Source: Aequorivita echinoideorum (GTDB taxonomy: Bacteria; Bacteroidota; Bacteroidia; Flavobacteriales; Flavobacteriaceae). Taken from it: 64,000 nt of DNA. The notes beneath the pieces are model-generated. The model was not told where the DNA came from. It did no database searches and saw nothing but the letters and a program-made list of their open reading frames with translations. Of this stretch, positions 24,027-33,210 are shown one piece after another (position 1 is the first letter of the stretch; each line of letters opens with the position of its first letter). Location: NCBI RefSeq assembly GCF_018476645.1, contig NZ_JAHCTB010000005.1, forward strand, positions 162,117 to 226,116. The letters run 5' to 3'. The position numbers and the translations under genes were made by a program.

Positions 24027-25900
24027 TATTCCTCCATTTTCGCAGACAACTCAAACCAGCGTTCTTCCTTTGCTTCAATTTTATCCATAATTTCCTGAAG
24101 TTTTATGGACTGTTTGTCAATTTCGGCACCGTCCCAATTTTCGGTGGCAAATTTATTTTGAAGTGTCTCGAGCTCGGCTTCCAGATTTGCAATTTCCTTT
24201 TCCAGTTTTTGGTACTCTTTCTGCTCGTTATAGCTTAGCGTATTTGTTGAGGTCTGATTTTGCTTCCAATCATTCTTTACTTTTGGTGCCGCTTCACTGG
24301 CTTCCCGCTTTTCCTGAATATTGCTGTCTTCATACGTTCGGAAATCACTGTAATTTCCAGGAAAATCTTCCACTTGGGCATTGCCGCGGAATACAAAAAG
24401 ATGGTCCACAATTTTGTCCATAAAATAGCGGTCGTGGCTCACTACTAAAAGACAGCCAGGAAAATCCAACAGAAAACTTTCCAAAACGTTCAGCGTAACA
24501 ATATCGAGGTCATTCGTGGGCTCATCGAGTATTAAAAAGTTCGGATTTTTAATCAAAACCGTACATAAATAAAGCCGTTTGCGTTCACCACCGCTTAATT
24601 TTTCAACAAAATCGTACTGCTTTTTTGGATCAAAAAGAAAGCGTTCCAAAAGTTGCGAGGCAGAAATCTGCCTGCCTTTTTTCAGCGGAATATAATCGCC
24701 GTATTCACGTATTACATCAATTACTTTCTGGCCCTCTTTAATATTGATTCCCGCTTGTGTGTAATAGCCAAACTGCACCGTTTCGCCCACAATCACTTTC
24801 CCGGAATCCGGTTTTAGCGCTCCGGTAAGGATATTCAAAAAGGTGGATTTTCCCGTACCGTTTTTTCCGATGATACCCACGCGCTCACCTCGATTGAAAT
24901 TATATTCAAACTTTTCCAGCATTTTCTTCTCCCCAAACGATTTCGAAACATTGTGGAATTCAACAACCTTGGTACCCATTCGTTCCATATTCAGTTCCAG
25001 TTGTACTTGATGGTCGTTCCTGCGCTTGCTGGCGCGTTCTTTTATTTCGTGGAAATCGTCAATTCGGCTTTTGCTTTTGGTGGTTCGCGCTTTGGGCTGG
25101 CGGCGCATCCATTCCAGTTCTTTCTTAAAAAGTTGTTTTGCCTTTCCCGTTTCCGTTGCCTCGTTTTCTATTCTGGCATCACGTTTTTCGAGATAATAAC
25201 TGTAATTGCCCTTGTAACTGTACAAAACTCCTTCATCCAATTCTACAATTTCATTGCATACGCGCTCCAGAAAATAGCGGTCGTGCGTGACCATAAATAG
25301 GGTAAAATTTTCTTTTGCAAAAAGATTTTCCAGCCATTCGATCATTTCTAGATCCAGATGGTTGGTGGGCTCATCCATTATAAGCAAATCTGGTGTGGTG
25401 AGAAGCGCATTTGCCAAAGCGAGGCGTTTTTTCTGTCCGCCACTTAAACTTCCCACTTTCGCGTGCAGATTTTCCAGTTTCAGTTTGAAAAGAATTTGCT
25501 TATACCGTGTTTCAAAATCCCAAGCGTTGTGTGCATCCATTGCGTCAAAGGCTTTTTGGTAGGCTTCAGAATCATTGGGATTTTCAATGGCGTGCTCGTA
25601 ATTTTCAATGATTTTCAAAATAGGATTGTCTGAAGAAAATATTGTTTGCTCAATTGTAAGTGCCGGATTTAAATCTGGCTCCTGTGGCAGGTATGCCGTT
25701 TTTAAGCCTTTTCTAAAAACGACATTTCCGGTATCGGCGGCATCGTTTCCTGCGATAATATTTAAAAGCGAGGTTTTTCCGGTTCCATTCTTGGCGACGA
25801 AACCAATCTTCTGTCCTTCATTTATCCCAAAGGAAATATTTTCAAACAAGACCCGCATCCCAAAGGATTTGGAGATATTTTCTACTGAAAGGTAATTCAC
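24026..25900 (-). CDS. ABC-F family ATP-binding protein (Uup-like)
   Basis: 624 residues with two ABC ATPase domains and no membrane segments. First domain: Walker A KNGTGKTSLL, signature LSGGQKKRLALA, Walker B LLIMDEPTNHLD. Second domain: GKNGTGKSTFL, LSGGERKRLYL, LILDEPTNDLD. The basic linker between the domains (ELEWMRRQPKARTTKSK) and a C-terminal coiled coil (LEKEIANLEAELETLQNKF) match Uup-type ABC-F proteins, which act on the ribosome or with DNA repair intermediates rather than in transport. The heptanucleotide array begins at its stop codon. Confidence 0.93.
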   Translation of the reverse strand: MNYLSVENISKSFGMRVLFENISFGINEGQKIGFVAKNGTGKTSLLNIIAGNDAADTGNVVFRKGLKTAYLPQEPDLNPALTIEQTIFSSDNPILKIIENYEHAIENPNDSEAYQKAFDAMDAHNAWDFETRYKQILFKLKLENLHAKVGSLSGGQKKRLALANALLTTPDLLIMDEPTNHLDLEMIEWLENLFAKENFTLFMVTHDRYFLERVCNEIVELDEGVLYSYKGNYSYYLEKRDARIENEATETGKAKQLFKKELEWMRRQPKARTTKSKSRIDDFHEIKERASKRRNDHQVQLELNMERMGTKVVEFHNVSKSFGEKKMLEKFEYNFNRGERVGIIGKNGTGKSTFLNILTGALKPDSGKVIVGETVQFGYYTQAGINIKEGQKVIDVIREYGDYIPLKKGRQISASQLLERFLFDPKKQYDFVEKLSGGERKRLYLCTVLIKNPNFLILDEPTNDLDIVTLNVLESFLLDFPGCLLVVSHDRYFMDKIVDHLFVFRGNAQVEDFPGNYSDFRTYEDSNIQEKREASEAAPKVKNDWKQNQTSTNTLSYNEQKEYQKLEKEIANLEAELETLQNKFATENWDGAEIDKQSIKLQEIMDKIEAKEERWFELSAKMEE

Positions 25901-25936
25901 AGGTTATATTTTCGGCAAAAGTAGGGTAAATGTTCT

Positions 25937-26071
25937 ATGAAGAACTTTCTGCAAGGTCTTTTTTTGATGAAGAACTTCCTGCAAGGTTTTTTTTTTGACC
26001 TTGTAGGTTTTCAAAGGTAATACCTACAAGGTTTTGAAAACCTTGCAGGAGGGTTTTGGAAACCTTACAGG
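25937..26071. repeat. Cluster of direct and inverted CTTGCAGG / CCTACAAGG repeats
   Basis: A 27-bp unit containing GAAGAACTT(T/C)CTGCAAGG occurs twice with a 30-bp period (25937-25964, 25967-25992). It is followed by an 11-bp perfect inverted repeat (25998-26008 with 26022-26032) and a near-perfect palindrome at 26023-26049. Related palindromes are frequent between flavobacterial genes, probably as terminators or mobile palindromic units. It lies between the ABC-F start and the LRR stop. Confidence 0.75.
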
Positions 26072-26076
26072 AAAAA

Positions 26077-27012
26077 TCAAAAATAAATGTTGCAATTGGG
26101 CAACAGACTTTCAATTCTTTTTTTTTCAGAAGCTGAAATGGGATTTCCTTTCAAAATCAATGTTTTTAGATTTTGAAGTTTTTCCAAATTCTTTGGCATC
26201 TTTTCTATTTGATTGTTTGAAGCAATCAACAATTCAAGTTCCTCCAGGTTTGAAACTTCTTCGGGTAGGGATTTCAGTTTGTTGTCGTTCAAAATCAATG
26301 ATTTCAGGTTTTGAAAAGTACCAATTTCCCTTGGAAGTTGATGCAGTTGGTTGTATTCCATATTCAACTCTTCCAAATTTTTCAGCTGTGCCCAACCTTC
26401 GTTGAATTCGTTGAATTGGTTATAGCCCAAATCAAGTGATTTCAGATTTTTCAGTTCAAAAAAAGAATTTGGTACGTAGCTCAATTGATTGTTGTCCAAT
26501 TCCAAAACTTCCAGACTTTTGCATTTGTTGATGGTTTCCGGGAGTGCGGTTATGTAATTATAGGAAAGGTGCAAAAAGCGCAAATCCTTCAATTTGCTTA
26601 TTTCTTCGGGAATTTCCGCGATTTCATTGTTTGAAAGGTTCAACCGAATCAATTGTTTGAGATTGTCAATATCTTTTGGAATATATTTCAATGAATTCAA
26701 CATCAAATTGAGCACTTCCAGCTTTTTTAATTTGAAAATTTCTTCATTGAGCATTTCAAGATTGTTTCCCATTAAATTCAGAAATACCAATTTTTTAAGT
26801 TGCGCAATGGAATCCGGTACTTCAAAAACGTGCCTATCACGAAAATTTAGTTGGGTTGCATTTTTATCTTTTTCCAAAGCCATCTGGACGCTTCCATAGA
26901 TGGGTGCCTCCATTGGGTTTCCGTTTTGCGCCGAGGCCGATGAATAAATTACAAAGGAAATACCGAGAAAAAGAATGATTTTAAGAATACGTTTTTTTGG
27001 GGAATAGGTCAT
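26077..27012 (-). CDS. Exported leucine-rich repeat protein
   Basis: 311 residues from MTYSPKKRILKIILFLGISF; an upstream Met at 27069 lies within the repeat element and is unlikely. A signal peptide ends near SSASAQ. About ten consecutive LRR units of 23 residues follow (LKxLxxLNLxxNxLxxLPxEIxxLxx), bacterial type rather than plant type. There is no T9SS C-terminal domain. It probably acts in binding at the periplasm or cell surface; partner unknown. It lies between two repeat clusters. Confidence 0.87.
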   Translation of the reverse strand: MTYSPKKRILKIILFLGISFVIYSSASAQNGNPMEAPIYGSVQMALEKDKNATQLNFRDRHVFEVPDSIAQLKKLVFLNLMGNNLEMLNEEIFKLKKLEVLNLMLNSLKYIPKDIDNLKQLIRLNLSNNEIAEIPEEISKLKDLRFLHLSYNYITALPETINKCKSLEVLELDNNQLSYVPNSFFELKNLKSLDLGYNQFNEFNEGWAQLKNLEELNMEYNQLHQLPREIGTFQNLKSLILNDNKLKSLPEEVSNLEELELLIASNNQIEKMPKNLEKLQNLKTLILKGNPISASEKKRIESLLPNCNIYF

Positions 27013-27050
27013 TTTTAAAAATTTAATAGTATTTATTTTAAATTGAAAAA

Positions 27051-27172
27051 GGCAACTAAAAAGTAGCATTTATGTCCGTTCGAGCGCAGTCGAGAACTTC
27101 ATGTTCTTGTTGCGAAAGCAGGTCTCGACTCCGCTCGACCAGACATAGAAATAGTGCTACTTTTTAATTGCC
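27051..27172. repeat. 122-bp element with 18-bp terminal inverted repeats
   Basis: The termini GGCAACTAAAAAGTAGCA (27051-27068) and the reverse complement at 27155-27172 match at 17 of 18 positions. Inside lies a second inverted pair of CGAGCG-AGTCGAGA type (27079-27095 with 27122-27139). The internal motif resembles a dyad commonly seen between flavobacterial genes. It may be a MITE-like unit or a very strong terminator for the long minus-strand gene upstream of it. Confidence 0.7.
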
Positions 27173-27192
27173 AATACTTTTTTCAGCAAGTA

Positions 27193-30100
27193 TTATTTGC
27201 TTGTCAATATTTTGAATTGGCCTACTTTGCCATCAATTTCAATTTTCATTATCAAAACATCGCTATTTGAAGTAAATCTTGAAAGATCCAATTCCAATTT
27301 TTGGTTTCCGCCAATGGTCTCAGCATCCGTATTGTATAGATTTCTTCCTAAAATATCATACAGTTCAATTTTGATGATCTTGCCAGCATCTGCAGCGCTC
27401 AACTCCAGCGTTACCTGTCCTTGGGTTGGGTTTGGATACAGTGCCAGATTTTCCAAGGCGTTTTCGTTTACTCCCAATATCTCTTCAACGGTTATGTATT
27501 CTACCTTTGTTTCTTCAGCGCTGGTGCCCGCAACGTTTGAAACTACCAGCGAAACATCATAAACACCTGGAGTGCTGTAGGTAACTACTGGATTTTGATC
27601 TGTAGAGGTTGCAGGAGTTCCGCCCTCAAAAGTCCAAGTCCAAGAATCTGGTGTATTCAAACTTAAATCTGAATACGTTATAGTTTCACCTTCCGTAATA
27701 ATGGTATCATCTGCCGCAAAATCTGCAACCGGTGCTTGAATTCCAATTTGGTTGCGAAGCGCAAAAATAACCGTTGCCGAAGCGTCAAAAGTCACATTGT
27801 TCAAAGTGGCATCTTGTTGTGGGTCATTATTGCCACTTGGGTGCTGTACCGAGAAAAATCCGTATTTGTAATCTGGAGAAAAAGTAAGTCCAGTAGGTTC
27901 AGAGCCTGCAGGCATGGAACTATGGATCAATACATTTGGGTTGCTCTGTGTATGGTCTGGACGAACTACCCAAATGTAGTTAAGGCCACCATCCTGAAGC
28001 ACCCAAAGGTTTCCGCGGTCATCAAAAGTAAGGTTATCGTTACCATCGCTCCAAGGCTCTGTGAATACACCTTGGTCTGTAGTAACATCATAAGACCTTC
28101 CGCCTACAAATGTTTCAAATTCTGAGATTGTGTTTCCGTCATCCTTAAATCTGTACACACGATCTTTTCCTTTTGAAGTGAAATAAATTTTTCCGGTTAT
28201 TGGGTTGATTTCGCAATCTTCCACACCGTTAAAGTTGGTTCCGCCAAGGGCTCCCGCAACCGATGAAATATTGTTTCTATCTGCTTGTGTTGTATTTGGA
28301 ACTTGAACCCAAGTAGCAGTTGCCGAACTTGGATCATTGCCTGAAAGCGGTAAATCCAATTTCAAAACATATACAGTACCTGAAGTAAGGTCGCCGGGCG
28401 TATCTGCCACAAATTTGTAAACGCAATCCGTTCCGCCATCTTCACCGTAGTAAGCGGTTGAACCGTCAGCAGAAACTACTACGTTTTCGTGATTCATACG
28501 TCCCATAGCCCAAAGTTTTTCCTGTCCGTTGCCGTAATCCTTTACTTGTGCAGTTACAGGATCAATTTCAACAAGCCAGCCCACATCTTGATAGCCGTCT
28601 CCATTTACATCACCGGCACTTGTGTTTTCTTCGGCAGTAATTACTGTTCCCCAAGGAGAGATTCCGCCGGAGCAATTTCTTATGGTGGTTACAAGAGCAG
28701 AATTATACATATCCACAGCTTGGCTGTCATCCACTACCCAAAGGTTGGTTGCAGTGTCAAGATGCATATCAAGTATGGAAACGCCTCCGGGATTGTTTTC
28801 ATGGTTAACAGATAAATGACCAAGCTCGCTGCTTCCATTAACAGGAACATACCCTGTAAAATCGTGGTTTCCGGGAACTGTTCCGCCGCCAATGCTGTAA
28901 GCAGAGCCTTGTTTCAATATTTGCTGAAAGTTATGTTCGGTTGGGATAATCAAATTCGGGGTTTGCCCAGTGGGTACAATCGAAGTGAAGCATCCTATGT
29001 GTTCATCTGTACAATCAATTGAAAGATCTTCAGCATTTTTTATAAACATATCAAAACGAAGGTCAGAGCTTTGGCCATCGCGGTTGTGTATTTCAACGGC
29101 AATTCGGTTTATACCATTTACGAATATACTTTTCGGCAATTGCTGAGTGAAGTAAATATTCTCGTTGATGCCATCAATAATTGTTGAAGAAGTTGTTAAA
29201 TAATCAGTTGGTTCCGCAGGCATATTATCGCGGAAAACCTCTACACCATTCACATAAACGATAGCACCGTCATCTCTTTTTATTCCGAAGTCAACAAAAT
29301 CTGCTGTGTTGGCAAGGTCTACAATAATATCTTTTGTGAAATAATAGGTTATGTATTTATTTGAGGAATTAGGCCCAAATGAAATGGTGGTATTCACGGG
29401 ATCGCCGTAACCCAAAGTCCCGTGGCCATTGGCCCAAGAGGAATTATCGTAGGAAAGCTCAGCCCAGTTTACATTGTCAAGACTTGTCCCATTGTCCAAA
29501 TATCTCCAGCGGCTATCCTTTGCCACCGGAAACGGAGTTGGGTCCAGCGGAGGCAAAACCGGAGTGAAACCTACGGCCATATCAAAACTTAAATCGCTAC
29601 TATTTGCGGTAGCTTGGTGAAGCTCAACCGCTATAACATTGGTACCATTTTGAAGCAAATTTGCGGTGGCTTGCTGAAAGTAAGTTGTTTCATCTGAACC
29701 GCCAACGGTTGAAGAAGCAAACGTATTATAAGTAACGGTTCCACCAGGCATATTCATACGGAAGGCCTCCGTTCCGTTCACATATACCACTACGCCATCA
29801 TCACGGCGAACATCGAATATAAGGTCGCTGTATTGCGAAGCATCGGTTATTTCAAAAGTATTTCTGAAATAATACGTAGGATATTTATTCTGGGAATTTG
29901 GACCAAAAGAAAGCGTGGTGGTCACTGGATCACCGTAACCAAAAGCACCATTCCCGGAAGCCCAAGCGCTGTCATTAAAACTTACATCTTTCCAAGAGGT
30001 GCCCAAGTCAACACCCGTGTCATTGTATTTCCAGTTGCTATTTGCAGGAATGGGAAATACGCCATTCACTGCCAGATTTTCGGAAGTCTCCATCGCGCAC

Positions 30101-30198
30101 GCAGCGCTTTTTGGAGCATCCATTGCCGTTTCAGCTTGTAGACCAAAACCCGTGAGAACGGACATGAATAAACTTACTAATAGGAATTTTTTCTTCAT
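27193..30198 (-). CDS. T9SS-exported PhoX-like (DUF839) protein with PKD domain
   Basis: 1001 residues from [19 protein letters not shown], with a signal peptide. Two copies of a roughly 180-residue beta module ([24 protein letters not shown]... and [25 protein letters not shown]...) come first, both ending near a [13 protein letters not shown] motif. Then a beta-propeller PhoX/DUF839-like region (about 410-835) with [27 protein letters not shown], a PKD domain (about 845-925, [23 protein letters not shown]), and a C-terminal T9SS sorting domain ([16 protein letters not shown]). It is probably a secreted, calcium-dependent alkaline-phosphatase-like enzyme. Activity is inferred from the family. 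The di-haem peroxidase gene is immediately upstream on the same strand. Confidence 0.88.
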   Translation of the reverse strand: MKKKFLLVSLFMSVLTGFGLQAETAMDAPKSAACAMETSENLAVNGVFPIPANSNWKYNDTGVDLGTSWKDVSFNDSAWASGNGAFGYGDPVTTTLSFGPNSQNKYPTYYFRNTFEITDASQYSDLIFDVRRDDGVVVYVNGTEAFRMNMPGGTVTYNTFASSTVGGSDETTYFQQATANLLQNGTNVIAVELHQATANSSDLSFDMAVGFTPVLPPLDPTPFPVAKDSRWRYLDNGTSLDNVNWAELSYDNSSWANGHGTLGYGDPVNTTISFGPNSSNKYITYYFTKDIIVDLANTADFVDFGIKRDDGAIVYVNGVEVFRDNMPAEPTDYLTTSSTIIDGINENIYFTQQLPKSIFVNGINRIAVEIHNRDGQSSDLRFDMFIKNAEDLSIDCTDEHIGCFTSIVPTGQTPNLIIPTEHNFQQILKQGSAYSIGGGTVPGNHDFTGYVPVNGSSELGHLSVNHENNPGGVSILDMHLDTATNLWVVDDSQAVDMYNSALVTTIRNCSGGISPWGTVITAEENTSAGDVNGDGYQDVGWLVEIDPVTAQVKDYGNGQEKLWAMGRMNHENVVVSADGSTAYYGEDGGTDCVYKFVADTPGDLTSGTVYVLKLDLPLSGNDPSSATATWVQVPNTTQADRNNISSVAGALGGTNFNGVEDCEINPITGKIYFTSKGKDRVYRFKDDGNTISEFETFVGGRSYDVTTDQGVFTEPWSDGNDNLTFDDRGNLWVLQDGGLNYIWVVRPDHTQSNPNVLIHSSMPAGSEPTGLTFSPDYKYGFFSVQHPSGNNDPQQDATLNNVTFDASATVIFALRNQIGIQAPVADFAADDTIITEGETITYSDLSLNTPDSWTWTFEGGTPATSTDQNPVVTYSTPGVYDVSLVVSNVAGTSAEETKVEYITVEEILGVNENALENLALYPNPTQGQVTLELSAADAGKIIKIELYDILGRNLYNTDAETIGGNQKLELDLSRFTSNSDVLIMKIEIDGKVGQFKILTSK

Positions 30199-30391
30199 TT
30201 TTAGTGGTTTAAAAGGTTTTATGAATTTGTGCTGTAAAAGTATCCATGGCACTTTTCCTTTTAGTGACCCCTATTTTAACCTTGGGTAAATGCTGTGTTA
30301 CTTAGGTTACTAAACCTTTAAGCGTAAAACTGATTTTTTTTGGAAGAATAAAACCTCTTTCTTTGGGAATTAAGGAGTTATGCCGCCAATG

Positions 30392-32224
30392 TTATTTTTT
30401 GTAAGATGAAGTGTCACTTAACGTTTTCATAAAGGCTATCAATTCCTTTTTTTCTATATCGGTCAAATTGAGTTTGTCCGGTGCCAAAGTTTGGTTCAGC
30501 ACTTGCAGTCCAATTCCTGCGCCACCGCCCTCGTTATAAAAATCAATTACTTCTTCCAAGGTTCCATAGGCTCCGTTATGAAAGTAGGGTGCAGTGAATT
30601 CTACATTTCTAACCGTGTTGGTTTTAAAGGATTTTTCATAAATCCAGGCCTCTTCACTTATAATTTGGTTGGCAACTCTGCCCTCATCCGTATCCAATTC
30701 TTTTATTTCTGAATTCGGATTTTTCAAAACACCCAATATTTCAGATTCATTTTCACTGTAAAATGGCGGGACCAGTCCGGAAAAGGTGGGCACAAAATGG
30801 CAAGTGGCGCAACTTGCCTTTCCCATAAATAGATTAAACCCATTTTTTTCTTCGGAAGAAAAATCATTGGATTCATTACGAACGTATGTATCAAATTTGC
30901 TGTTCCAGGATTTTAGGGAAAGAACGTATGAAGCAAGCGCTTTTGAGAATCGTTCGCGCGTGATTTCACCCTTCCCAAAAACGGATTTAAATTTCTTCGC
31001 ATACGTTTCATCCGTATTCAACTTTTTCAGAATATCGCTATATGCTGTATTAAATTCATTTTCATTGAAAATTACGTGCTCCGCCTGTTGTTCCAGCGTA
31101 AAGGCGCGCAAATCATAAAAATAGCGGTCTGCATAAGCGGAATTCAACAAAGTGGGTGCATTGCGAAGCACCGTTTCTCCTTGAATACTGCTTGCAGACT
31201 TAGGAAGGTTATCCGTAAAAGCCTTGTTTGGATTGTGGCAGCTCACGCAACTCAAAGCACCGTTATTGCTAATGGTTTCATCATAAAATAAATCTTCCCC
31301 CAATGCTCTCAAACGTGCATTGTCCTCTTCCTTTTTGAGGCCCGTAAAGAAATAAGGATTCAAAAAATCCTCGGCAAAAATGGAAATGCTCTTGGGATTC
31401 CAAGACATCGTATTTTCAATAAAGACGGTATTTGATGAAGATTGAAGTTGCCCCAGATTTTTGTAAAGTGGATCGATGAATTTTTTCAGAAATGATAATC
31501 TATCAAAATCCTCAAAGGAATTTTCATTTTCAAGCGCTTCAATGGCGCCATCAAAGAGGGAAACAATTGTGTTGTTTTGATAGTTTTCAGAAAAATAATC
31601 TTTTAGGCCGATGAGGGAAGATTGGGCTTCGGGAAGCGCATTTAGCGACCCGGGCGTGTCAAATCCTGTGATGCCCATTGAGTAAATCCGTACCAATTGA
31701 AGGCGCATTGCGGCAATGTCATTTTCAAAAGTATTCTTGTTTTTGGGAAACGAGGCGTAAAGCAAACTATAGGTAGCAATTAATTTAGTTGCCAAAGCCG
31801 AAATTTTGGTGCGTTCCTCAAAAGCTTCTTCTGAAAAAACAAGCTCATCCATCGTTTGCAACCCTTCCGGATCGAGCACGGTAGGCCTTGTATTTTCACG
31901 TTCTATATGTAATAGCGGCGCGCCATTGAAGTGTTCATTTGCATATTCCGGATAGCGGAATGAAACAAAAAATTCAATCTTTTTATACTGCATGCGTGTT
32001 TCGCTAACCACTTTTTGAACCGATTCCTGATCAGTTTTTCCCAATTTGAAATCCTCCGCAACTTTTTGCAGCATTGCTACTTGTTTATTGAAAGCCGCAG
32101 TCTGCCGTTGCAAATAACTTAGTTCAATTAATTGATCTTGGGATGAAGAAAATGAATAAAGAAATAACGCGAAAATGGAAATGGCGAGAACAGAAGCTAT
32201 TTTAATTTTTTTGGTTTGAAACAT
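30392..32224 (-). CDS. Di-haem cytochrome c peroxidase (MauG/CcpA-type)
   Basis: 610 residues from MFQTKKIKIASVLAISIFALFLYSF (signal peptide or membrane anchor). The N-terminal 270 residues are helical with no haem motif. The C-terminal part carries two haem c sites, CVSCH (326-330) and CATCH (472-476), with the family context FYDETISNNGALSCVSCHNPNKAFTDN and FHNGAYGTLEEVIDFYNEGGG. Probably periplasmic peroxide-detoxifying or MauG-like oxidase. The long N-terminal extension is seen in many Bacteroidetes homologues. It lies upstream of the PhoX-like gene on the same strand, 193 bp apart, so co-regulation is possible. Confidence 0.92.
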   Translation of the reverse strand: MFQTKKIKIASVLAISIFALFLYSFSSSQDQLIELSYLQRQTAAFNKQVAMLQKVAEDFKLGKTDQESVQKVVSETRMQYKKIEFFVSFRYPEYANEHFNGAPLLHIERENTRPTVLDPEGLQTMDELVFSEEAFEERTKISALATKLIATYSLLYASFPKNKNTFENDIAAMRLQLVRIYSMGITGFDTPGSLNALPEAQSSLIGLKDYFSENYQNNTIVSLFDGAIEALENENSFEDFDRLSFLKKFIDPLYKNLGQLQSSSNTVFIENTMSWNPKSISIFAEDFLNPYFFTGLKKEEDNARLRALGEDLFYDETISNNGALSCVSCHNPNKAFTDNLPKSASSIQGETVLRNAPTLLNSAYADRYFYDLRAFTLEQQAEHVIFNENEFNTAYSDILKKLNTDETYAKKFKSVFGKGEITRERFSKALASYVLSLKSWNSKFDTYVRNESNDFSSEEKNGFNLFMGKASCATCHFVPTFSGLVPPFYSENESEILGVLKNPNSEIKELDTDEGRVANQIISEEAWIYEKSFKTNTVRNVEFTAPYFHNGAYGTLEEVIDFYNEGGGAGIGLQVLNQTLAPDKLNLTDIEKKELIAFMKTLSDTSSYKK

Positions 32225-32380
32225 TATGGTATGCAGTTTTGATGGGCTTAAACAATTGCCGAAAGTAAAAAGCACACAAACCCTCAGCGTTATTTGAATA
32301 TTAAATAATGATTAAGTTGACAACATAATTCCATATACTAAAGGATCAGAAAATATGTTTCATTATTTGTTATGTTCCTT

Positions 32381-32388
32381 TATATTTG
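32381..32388 (+). promoter_or_regulatory. -7 box upstream of the wza-like gene
   Basis: TATATTTG matches TAnnTTTG exactly and lies 25 bp before the preferred ATG at 32413. This argues against the earlier in-frame start near 32386. No convincing -33 element. Confidence 0.4.
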
Positions 32389-32412
32389 TGCGTTAACAAC
32401 CCTACCTACTTT

Positions 32413-33207
32413 ATGGATTTGAAGTATCTATTGCTTTTATTGCTGATTGCCCTTTGCGGTACTTCCTGTATTTCCACCAAACAACTTACCTATTTGCAGG
32501 AAGATACGTCCACCACGGATACCCTTGCGATTCTTCGAAAAAGGCAGGAGCCGTACCGACTTCAAATAAATGATCTTTTAAGTATTCGCGTTAAGGCGCT
32601 GGACCAGGAGACGGTGGGTATTTTTAACCCCATTAACGATGCGCTTCCAAGTGCGACGGGCGAGGAACGGCTGTACTGGGACGGTTTTGTGGTGGATGAC
32701 CATGGTAATATCCGCATTCCCAGCATAGGCGAATTGAACGTTTTGGGATATACGGTAGATGAGGTTCGGGAAAAGGTGCAGGAAATACTTTTGCGTGATT
32801 ACTTTAAACCGGAAGCAAATGTTTTCGTTACGGTAAAATTGGCGGGAATTCGGTACACAATTAATGGCGAAATAGGTAGTCCGGGCTCGAATATTATCTA
32901 TCGCGATCAGGTAAGTATTATGGAGGCCATTGCCAATAGCGGCGACATTACATTGACCGGCGATAGGAGCGATGTGGTAATCATTCGTCAATATCCTGCG
33001 GGTCAAAAAGTGCATCACATCGATTTAACGAAACTGGAGGCGATGAATTCCCCATATTATTTTGTGAAACCGAACGATCTTATATTGATTAATCCACTAC
33101 CGCAAAAATCATTAGGAACGGGAACCACGGGACTGCAATCCTTTACAACCATACTGGCCATATTTTCAGCCATAACCACAAGTATTCTTCTTTTTACAAG
33201 GCTTTAG
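32413..33207 (+). CDS. Polysaccharide export outer-membrane lipoprotein (Wza-like)
   Basis: 264 residues from MDLKYLLLLLLIALCGTSC: a lipoprotein signal with lipobox LCGTSC ending at about Cys19. Then the Poly_export domain (about 55-140, PYRLQINDLLSIRV... NIRIPSIGELNVLGYTVDEV), a SLBB domain (about 145-225, YTINGEIGSPGSNIIYRDQVSIMEAIANSGDIT), and a hydrophobic C-terminus (TTILAIFSAITTSILLFTRL). It is expected to form the outer-membrane channel for capsule/EPS export. The tyrosine kinase gene follows 3 bp later, so this is a Wza-Wzc pair. Confidence 0.93.
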   Translation: MDLKYLLLLLLIALCGTSCISTKQLTYLQEDTSTTDTLAILRKRQEPYRLQINDLLSIRVKALDQETVGIFNPINDALPSATGEERLYWDGFVVDDHGNIRIPSIGELNVLGYTVDEVREKVQEILLRDYFKPEANVFVTVKLAGIRYTINGEIGSPGSNIIYRDQVSIMEAIANSGDITLTGDRSDVVIIRQYPAGQKVHHIDLTKLEAMNSPYYFVKPNDLILINPLPQKSLGTGTTGLQSFTTILAIFSAITTSILLFTRL

Positions 33208-33210
33208 AAA

